A stretch of DNA of 39,800 bases, taken from CAZZKF01 sp964654995. GTDB taxonomy: Bacteria; Pseudomonadota; Alphaproteobacteria; CAZZKF01. Where the stretch lies: assembly GCA_964654995.1 (NCBI GenBank), contig CAZZKF010000019.1, positions 1-39,800 of the forward strand. Reading direction: 5' to 3'. The notes under the pieces were generated by a model that saw nothing but the letters and a program-made list of their open reading frames with translations, ran no database searches and was not told where the DNA came from. Positions 34,945-39,800 of the stretch are shown in pieces. Positions within the stretch are counted from its first letter, which is position 1; each line of letters starts with the position of its first letter. The translations under genes were made by a program, and so were the position numbers.

Positions 34945-36228
34945 ATGCCGACCTCGATCTTTCCCACCGGCGTCACCCGCTACGACCCGGAGCGCGCCTG
35001 GAACGGCTATGTGCTGTTCGCCACCACGGACGCGCGCTCGCTGCTGATCGACATGAACGGCCATGAGGTCCAGGCCTGGCCGTGGATCGGCTTTCCCAGC
35101 GAGATGATCGACCCGGCGATCAATTCGGGGCGCAAGGGCGACATCATCGTCCAGAAAGAGCCCGACATCTTCGCCAACGAGACCCTGATGATCGTCGACT
35201 GGCAGGCCCGCCCGGTCTGGGAGTGGGGCCCGCAGGCGCCGGGCGGCAAGGCCCGCCAGAACCACGACCAGGCGCCGCTTCCCAACGGCAACATCCTGGT
35301 CCTCGCCCATTGCGAGGCGCCCGCCGGCATCCCGTTTTCTGACCAGGCGATCTACGAGGTGACGCGCAAGGGCGACATCGTCTGGCGGTGGCGCGCGTCC
35401 GAGCATATCGAGGAGCTCGGCTTCACCGGCGAGAAGCGCGAGCTGCTGCTCAGCCCGTCGGGGCGCCCGCGCTCCAGCATCTTCGTGCTCAACGACATGC
35501 ACCCCCTGGGCCCCAACAAATGGTTCGACGAAGGCGATGAGCGCTTTCATCCCGACAACATCATGATCGATTCCCGCGAAGGCTCGGTCATCGCCATCAT
35601 CGACAAGGCGACGGGCGCCATCGTCTGGCGCCTCGGGCCCGAATACCCGGCGTCCTACGACAATTCGAAAAAAGCCTTCGGCGCGGCCCACGGCTTTCCG
35701 CGCCCGATCGATTCGATCTCCGGCCAGCATGACGCCCACATGATCGGCCCCGGCCTGCCGGGTGCCGGCCACGTCATGGTGTTCGACAACCAGGGCGCCG
35801 CCGGCTTCCCGCCGATCTATCTCGAGATGTTCCCGGGCTCGCGGGTGCTCGAGATCGACCCGGTCACGCAGGATATCGTCTGGCAGTACGACGCCTCCTG
35901 CTCGGGCCAGCCCTACTGGACGTTTTACTCCTCCTTCATTTCCAGCGCCCGGCGGCTGCCCAACGGCAACACGCTGATCTGCGAGGGCATGTACGGGCGC
36001 CTGTTTCAGGTGACGCCATCGGGCGACATCGTCTGGGAATATGTCAATCCCCATTACGGCGAATGGGCCGATCATGACGTGCCCAGCGGCGGCAGTGTCA
36101 GCAACTGGGTGTTCCGGGCCCAGCCGATCCCTTATGATTGGGTCCCCGAAGGGACACCGCGTTCGGAAGTTCCGGTGGTCGCGCCGGACCCGGCGACCTT
36201 TCGGGTGCCCGCAACGGAGCAGGTGTAG
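34945..36228 (+). CDS. arylsulfotransferase (ASST)-family beta-propeller protein
   Basis: A 427-residue protein of the arylsulfotransferase superfamily, which in PAPS-independent members transfers sulfate between phenols via a histidine. Blade motifs are QNHDQAPLPNGNILVLAH, YEVTRKGDIVWRWRASEH, SGQHDAHMIGPG with HVMVFDNQG, VLEIDPVTQDIVWQYDA, ARRLPNGNTLICEGMYGRLFQVTPSGDIVWEYVNP. The histidines in NHDQ and QHDAH sit where the family places active-site residues. No signal peptide is visible, unlike the periplasmic E. coli-type enzyme, so a cytoplasmic or non-transferase role is possible. ATG 34945 follows AAAGGGG. It is followed after 2 bases by the LigB-like gene, so the two are coupled. Confidence 0.78.
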   Translation: MPTSIFPTGVTRYDPERAWNGYVLFATTDARSLLIDMNGHEVQAWPWIGFPSEMIDPAINSGRKGDIIVQKEPDIFANETLMIVDWQARPVWEWGPQAPGGKARQNHDQAPLPNGNILVLAHCEAPAGIPFSDQAIYEVTRKGDIVWRWRASEHIEELGFTGEKRELLLSPSGRPRSSIFVLNDMHPLGPNKWFDEGDERFHPDNIMIDSREGSVIAIIDKATGAIVWRLGPEYPASYDNSKKAFGAAHGFPRPIDSISGQHDAHMIGPGLPGAGHVMVFDNQGAAGFPPIYLEMFPGSRVLEIDPVTQDIVWQYDASCSGQPYWTFYSSFISSARRLPNGNTLICEGMYGRLFQVTPSGDIVWEYVNPHYGEWADHDVPSGGSVSNWVFRAQPIPYDWVPEGTPRSEVPVVAPDPATFRVPATEQV

Positions 36229-36230
36229 CC

Positions 36231-37061
36231 ATGGGACGGATCATCGGAGGGATCGGCACCTCGCATTCGCCGTCGATGGCCGCCGCCTTTGACAAGGGGC
36301 TCGAGGCCGACCCCAAATGGAAGCCGCTGTTCGACGGCTACGGCCCGGCCCGGCAGTGGCTCATGGACCAGCGCCCGGACATGCTGATCGTCTTCTACAA
36401 CGATCACATGGACCGCTTTTTCCTCGATGCCTATCCGACCTTTGCGATCGGGGTGGCCGAGCGTTTCCCGGTCACCGACGAGGGCTGGGGCAAGCGCGCC
36501 TTTCCCGACCTCGAGGGCGATGTCCGCTTTGCCGATCATGTGGTCGAGAGCCTGATCGAGCAGGAATTCGACCCCATGGTCTGCCATGAGCTGAGCCTCG
36601 ATCACGGGGTGCTGTCGCCGCTCCCCTACCTCTCCGAGCGCTACTGGCCGGCGCCCGTTCTGCCGATTGCCGTCAACGTGCTGCACGAGCCGCTGCCCAC
36701 GCCCCGCCGGCTCTACAAGATGGGACAGGCCCTGCGCCGGGCGGTCGAATCCTACGACGACGACTATCGGGTGGTGGTGTTCGGGACCGGCGGCCTGTCG
36801 CATCATCTGAACGGCACCGGCTTCGGCTGGGTCAATCCCGACTGGGACAATTACTTCCTCGACTGCCTCGAAGGCGATGCCGCCGAGCTGCTGGAGTACA
36901 GTCACGAGGACTACATGCGCCTGGGTGGCCAGGAATCGGTGGAAATGATCATGTGGCTGGGCATGCGCGGCGCGCTCACCGAGCGGGTGAAGCGCATTCA
37001 CCGCAATTACCATGCGCCTGAAATCACCGGCTTCGGGCTGCTGGTCCTGGAAGACGCGTAA
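36231..37061 (+). CDS. ligB: LigB-type extradiol ring-cleavage dioxygenase, catalytic beta subunit
   Basis: A 276-residue class III extradiol dioxygenase that opens catecholic rings with O2 and Fe(II). His12 (GTSHSPS) and His59 (YNDHMDRFF) match the iron ligands of protocatechuate 4,5-dioxygenase, and Glu235 or Glu238 (GGQESVEMIMW) is the third-ligand candidate. His191/His192 (TGGLSHHLNG) matches the catalytic base, and LDHGV lies near residue 125. It is slightly shorter than classical LigB (about 300). Start ATG 36231 is 2 bases after the arylsulfotransferase stop. The alpha subunit follows after 10 bases. The substrate may be protocatechuate, gallate, or another substituted catechol. Confidence 0.85.
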   Translation: MGRIIGGIGTSHSPSMAAAFDKGLEADPKWKPLFDGYGPARQWLMDQRPDMLIVFYNDHMDRFFLDAYPTFAIGVAERFPVTDEGWGKRAFPDLEGDVRFADHVVESLIEQEFDPMVCHELSLDHGVLSPLPYLSERYWPAPVLPIAVNVLHEPLPTPRRLYKMGQALRRAVESYDDDYRVVVFGTGGLSHHLNGTGFGWVNPDWDNYFLDCLEGDAAELLEYSHEDYMRLGGQESVEMIMWLGMRGALTERVKRIHRNYHAPEITGFGLLVLEDA

Positions 37062-37071
37062 GGAGCCGGCG

Positions 37072-37455
37072 ATGAGCGGGAAAAAAGGCCTGTCGCTGGA
37101 GCCGCCGGTGACCTATCGATTCGGCATCGACAATTCGCCCCGGGGCTGGCGGATCAACAAGATGGCCCACAGCCTGACGCGCACAGACGCCCGCGATGAA
37201 TTCCGTGCCGACCCGGCCGGCTACATGGACAGATTCGGCCTCACCGAAGACGAAAAGGACATGCTCCTGCGGCGCGACTGGCACGCCCTGCTGGCCTATG
37301 GCGTGAGCCGCAACCTGTTTCTGAAAGTTGCCGGCGTGTGGGGGATCACGCTGATGCAGATGGGGGCCGAAATGCGCGGCGAAACCCTGGACGAATTCCA
37401 GTCCCGCCTGCCCCCCGGCCCCACCGGCATCCGCAACCGCGACGACCTCGGCTGA
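37072..37455 (+). CDS. ligA: LigA-type dioxygenase alpha subunit
   Basis: A 127-residue small subunit that caps the active site of LigAB dioxygenases. The core SLTRTDARDEFRADPAGYMDRFGLTEDEKDMLLRRDWHALLAYGVSRNLFLKVAGVWG is characteristic. AAGGAG at 37059-37064 precedes ATG 37072. The B-before-A order is the reverse of the classical sphingomonad ligAB, and the length is slightly shorter than the usual ~139. It is the last gene of the operon; a GC-rich hairpin follows. Confidence 0.87.
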   Translation: MSGKKGLSLEPPVTYRFGIDNSPRGWRINKMAHSLTRTDARDEFRADPAGYMDRFGLTEDEKDMLLRRDWHALLAYGVSRNLFLKVAGVWGITLMQMGAEMRGETLDEFQSRLPPGPTGIRNRDDLG

Positions 37456-37457
37456 TC

Positions 37458-37484
37458 GGGGGCGGGCCCGAACGTCCCGCCCCC
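37458..37484. terminator. GC hairpin between convergent ligA and prx
   Basis: GGGGGCGGG-CCCGAACGT-CCCGCCCCC forms a perfect 9-bp stem immediately after the ligA stop. No T-run follows in either direction, so it may stop transcription weakly or protect 3' ends from both sides. Confidence 0.6.
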
Positions 37485-37497
37485 TGACCTTGCGGCC

Positions 37498-38046
37498 CTA
37501 TTCGGCCGCGGCGTTCGCGTCGCGGCTGCGCAGGTAGGCGAGCATGGTCTCGGCATCCGAGACCTCGAACGGGTCTTCGCCATAGTTGTCGTCGCGGCCC
37601 GGCTCGATGAACATCTTCTCGATGCGGCCATCCTCGACAACCATCGAATAGCGCCAGCTTCGCATGCCGAAGCCGAGATTTTCCTTGGCCACCAGCATCC
37701 CCATCTTGCGGGTGAACTCGCCGTTGCCGTCAGGCAGCAGGAAAACCTTCTCGATGCCGAGATGCCGGCCCCACTGATACATGGTAAAGGCGTCGTTTAC
37801 CGACAGGCAGATGACCTCATCGATGCCAAGCTCGCGAAACGCCTCGTAGTTCTCTTCATAACCCGGCAGATGGGTCGACGAGCACGTCGGCGTAAAGGCG
37901 CCGGGCAGCGCAAACAGAACGATACGGCGCCCCGCAAACACGTCATCGCTGGTCAGCGTCTTCCAGACGAAGGGGTTGGGGCCATCAACCGACTCGTCGC
38001 GCACGCGGGTGCGAAAGGTGGCCGGCGGTACGGTCGAACAGAACAT
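37498..38046 (-). CDS. Prx5-type peroxiredoxin
   Basis: A 182-residue thiol peroxidase that reduces H2O2 and organic hydroperoxides. LFALPGAFTPTCSSTHLPGY holds the peroxidatic Cys55. ICLSVNDAFTMYQWG and FLLPDGNGEFTRKMGMLV are typical of the Prx5 group, often partnered with glutaredoxin. The only other cysteine is Cys3, so it may act as a 1-Cys enzyme. GAAGGAGA precedes the ATG. It lies 61 bases downstream of dps on the same strand, likely an operon. Confidence 0.93.
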   Translation of the reverse strand: MFCSTVPPATFRTRVRDESVDGPNPFVWKTLTSDDVFAGRRIVLFALPGAFTPTCSSTHLPGYEENYEAFRELGIDEVICLSVNDAFTMYQWGRHLGIEKVFLLPDGNGEFTRKMGMLVAKENLGFGMRSWRYSMVVEDGRIEKMFIEPGRDDNYGEDPFEVSDAETMLAYLRSRDANAAAE

Positions 38047-38107
38047 TGCGTGTCTCCTTCAACAAAAGTTGCTAGTGGTTTGAAAAACAAGGCGATCCTG
38101 TGTTGCT

Positions 38108-38575
38108 TCAGCCAATCAGACTGCGCAGCATCCAGGCCGTCTTCTCATGGGCGCCGATGCGCTGGGTCAGCAGATCGGCGCTGGCCTCGTCACCGGCCTT
38201 TTCGGCAACCGCCAGCAGGTTGCGCGCCGTGCGCACCACGGTTTCATGGTCACGCGCCAGTTGCGCGATCATGTCTTCGGCCGGTGGCACGCCGCATTCT
38301 TCGGCCACCCCGCTCAGTTCGGCAAAACGGCTGTAGCTGCCCGGTGCCGGAAAGCCCAGCGCGCGGATGCGCTCGGCAATCTGGTCGACGGCCAGCGCCA
38401 ACTCGCCGTACTGCTGCTCGAACATCAGGTGCAACGTGTTGAACATCGGACCCGTGACGTTCCAGTGAAAATTATGGGTCTTGAGATAAAGCGTGTAGGT
38501 CTCGGCCAGCAACCGTTCGAGGCCTTCGGCAACCTGTCGGCGGTCCTGTTCGGCAATGCCGATTTCGATGGTCAT
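38108..38575 (-). CDS. dps: Dps-family DNA-binding ferritin-like protein
   Basis: A 155-residue mini-ferritin forming dodecamers that oxidise and store iron with H2O2, protecting DNA. The intersubunit ferroxidase motif lies in LKTHNFHWNVTGPMFNTLHLMFEQQYGELALAVDQIAERIR, covering the His, Asp and Glu residues. The N-terminal tail is short with few lysines, so direct DNA binding is doubtful. AGGAGA precedes ATG 38575. It is divergent from oxyR and upstream of prx, a classical peroxide-response arrangement. Confidence 0.94.
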   Translation of the reverse strand: MTIEIGIAEQDRRQVAEGLERLLAETYTLYLKTHNFHWNVTGPMFNTLHLMFEQQYGELALAVDQIAERIRALGFPAPGSYSRFAELSGVAEECGVPPAEDMIAQLARDHETVVRTARNLLAVAEKAGDEASADLLTQRIGAHEKTAWMLRSLIG

Positions 38576-38649
38576 GATCTGTCTCCTGATGGGCGTGTCT
38601 TGCGCCAGGTCGCGGGATGCGACAGGGCTAATGTAAGCGCTTGCTTTTT

Positions 38650-38664
38650 ATCGGTCCAATGACT
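38650..38664. promoter_or_regulatory. LysR-type site, distal (ATCG-N7-GACT)
   Basis: ATCGGTCCAATGACT matches the proximal site at 38681 in its first half (ATCGGT...AT). The two start 31 bases apart, about three helical turns. It lies in the 127-base dps-oxyR intergenic region and is a candidate OxyR contact near the dps promoter. Confidence 0.4.
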
Positions 38665-38680
38665 TATGTTAAGTTCAGTG

Positions 38681-38695
38681 ATCGGTTTTATCGAT
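38681..38695. promoter_or_regulatory. LysR-type site, proximal (ATCG-N7-CGAT)
   Basis: ATCG-GTTTTAT-CGAT has the symmetry and 15-base length of an OxyR half-operator (canonical ATAG-N7-CTAT). It ends 7 bases before the oxyR ATG, which would suit autorepression. It overlaps the palindrome TATCGATA. Confidence 0.5.
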
Positions 38696-38702
38696 ATATC
38701 AG

Positions 38703-39662
38703 ATGCCCTATCGGCCAACTCTTCGTCAGCTCTCGTACCTGGTTGCGCTTTACGACCGGCGTAATTTCAGCCGCGCCGCCGATGCCTGTTTCGTCACCCA
38801 GAGCACGCTGAGCGCCGGTCTGCGCGAGCTCGAGCGCGGCCTCGGGCTCCGCCTGGTCGAGCGCACCAAGCGCTCCATCCGCTTCACGCCTCTGGGCGAG
38901 GCGGTGGTCGAGCGCGCCCGCGACATCCTGCATCGCACCGATGATTTGATGGACCTGGTGCAGGCCTCGGCCGAACCGCTGAGCGGACCGTTGCGCCTCG
39001 GCGTCATCCCGACCATCGGACCGTTTTTGCTGCCGCGCGTCCTGCCGACGCTCAAATCCGAGCATCCGGAGCTGCGCCTTTACTTGCGCGAGGACCTCAG
39101 CGACCGGCTGTTGCGTCGCCTCGCCGAGGGCGAGCTGGACACCCTGCTGCTGGCCTTCCCCTACCCGGTCGGCGACGGCATCACGATTGCGCAACTGGCC
39201 GACGATCCGTTCACCGTCGTCTTTCCCGTAAACCACCCTTTCGCGGCGCGCGAATTCATCACGCCCGGCGATCTGGTCGGCGAGGACCTGCTTCTGCTCG
39301 ATGAAGGCCACTGCCTGCGCACCCATGCCTTGAGCGCCTGTTCGTTGCAAGGCGTGCATCGGCCCGACGAGTTCCGCGCCACCAGCTTGCTCACCCTGGT
39401 CGAGATGGTCGATGTCGGCCTCGGCCTCACCCTGGTCCCCAAGCTGGCGATTGACGGCGGGTTGCTGCGCGGCCTGCATGTCGCCGCCCGGCCGCTGGAA
39501 GGCGCCGGCGCCGGGCGCACCATCGGCCTGGCGTGGCGCGGCTCCAGCGTTCGCGAAGACGAATTCCGCCTGTTCGGCGATTACGTTCGCGACGAACTGG
39601 CCACCCCGCTGCCGCCGATGCGGGCGCAGGCCCATCCCTCCGCTTCTCGAGAAATCAGATGA
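38703..39662 (+). CDS. oxyR: OxyR, LysR-type peroxide sensor
   Basis: A 319-residue LysR regulator. The N-terminal helix-turn-helix covers LRQLSYLVALYDRRNFSRAADACFVTQSTLSAGLRELERGLG. The effector domain holds the redox pair Cys204 and Cys213 in DEGHCLRTHALSAC, with the same 9-residue spacing as Cys199/Cys208 of E. coli OxyR. Oxidation to a disulfide activates peroxide-defence genes. It is divergent from dps-prx, its likely targets. Its stop overlaps the 3' end of the convergent Mut7-C-type gene by 8 bases. Confidence 0.94.
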   Translation: MPYRPTLRQLSYLVALYDRRNFSRAADACFVTQSTLSAGLRELERGLGLRLVERTKRSIRFTPLGEAVVERARDILHRTDDLMDLVQASAEPLSGPLRLGVIPTIGPFLLPRVLPTLKSEHPELRLYLREDLSDRLLRRLAEGELDTLLLAFPYPVGDGITIAQLADDPFTVVFPVNHPFAAREFITPGDLVGEDLLLLDEGHCLRTHALSACSLQGVHRPDEFRATSLLTLVEMVDVGLGLTLVPKLAIDGGLLRGLHVAARPLEGAGAGRTIGLAWRGSSVREDEFRLFGDYVRDELATPLPPMRAQAHPSASREIR

Positions 39663-39800
39663 ATTCGCCACGCTGCCAGGCCTCGAGCCGGGCGGTCATG
39701 CGCCGCACGTGGCTGCCCGGCCAGTAGATCTTGTCGCAGGCCGGACACCAGGTCAGCGGCCCCGTCTCGTCCGGCAGACGCGGCGGCAGGCGGGGGCGCA
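39655..39800 (-). CDS. Mut7-C RNase-domain protein, C-terminal part
   Basis: The last 47 residues before a TGA at 39655-39657 on the minus strand; the rest lies beyond the window. The piece contains LTWCPACDKIYWPGSHVRRM, matching the zinc-ribbon-like end of the Mut7-C RNase domain (CPxC ... YWxGSH). Another CxxC pair expected upstream is out of view. The frame is open to the window edge. Confidence 0.7.
   Translation of the reverse strand, partial: RPRLPPRLPDETGPLTWCPACDKIYWPGSHVRRMTARLEAWQRGEFI

Overview
The window looks like a draft-assembly scaffold from a GC-rich alphaproteobacterium. Evidence is the NDUFS4-like complex I accessory protein, an NnrU family protein, large TonB-dependent receptors, and genes packed with overlapping stop and start codons. 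Nothing fixes the genus. Four runs of exactly 100 N interrupt the sequence. At three of them the same bases appear on both sides, so those gaps are probably contig ends that overlap rather than missing DNA.

Layout. 1-1010 is housekeeping: the hisI 3' end, a small Cys-rich protein, tRNA-Arg(UCU) and the complex I accessory subunit. 1131-6365 holds two tandem paralogous TonB-dependent receptors. Each has its own copy of a long upstream element and the same GGGGCCCC hairpin terminator, so a whole expression cassette was duplicated. 6395-9423 (minus) is a three-gene operon: two QueG-like 4Fe-4S proteins and an LLM-class flavin/F420 oxidoreductase. 9698-13413 encodes an indolepyruvate ferredoxin oxidoreductase-type pair, followed by a GNAT and a convergent MarR regulator. 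14768-18644 is a tightly coupled operon: NTF2/SnoaL-like protein, 68-aa membrane peptide, reductive-dehalogenase-like Fe-S protein, kynureninase and a threonine-dehydratase-like PLP enzyme. A convergent SLC6-type transporter and a PhzF isomerase follow. 21068-22239 has NnrU and an SRPBCC protein, then a short repeat array.

22623-26813 (minus) has a TetR regulator, a haloalkane dehalogenase whose catalytic residues fall at the LinB positions, an enoyl-CoA hydratase and a secreted propeller-like protein. A clean palindrome lies upstream of tetR. 26977-30011 has a TrpD2-like protein, a secreted formamidase and a flavin reductase. 30169-37455 groups an exported sulfatase, a third TonB receptor, and a divergent operon of an arylsulfotransferase-fold protein with LigB- and LigA-type ring-cleaving dioxygenase subunits. 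37498-39662 is an oxidative-stress block (Prx, Dps, OxyR). The right edge cuts a Mut7-C-type protein.

Taken together (inference), 1.1-37.5 kb reads as an accessory catabolic region: outer-membrane uptake, handling of aromatic amino acid or aromatic intermediates (IorAB, KynU, PLP lyase, transporter), dehalogenation, desulfation and meta ring cleavage. The most unusual parts are three QueG/RdhA-superfamily proteins within 9 kb flanking a low-potential ferredoxin oxidoreductase, and the sulfatase / TonB / arylsulfotransferase / LigBA neighbourhood.
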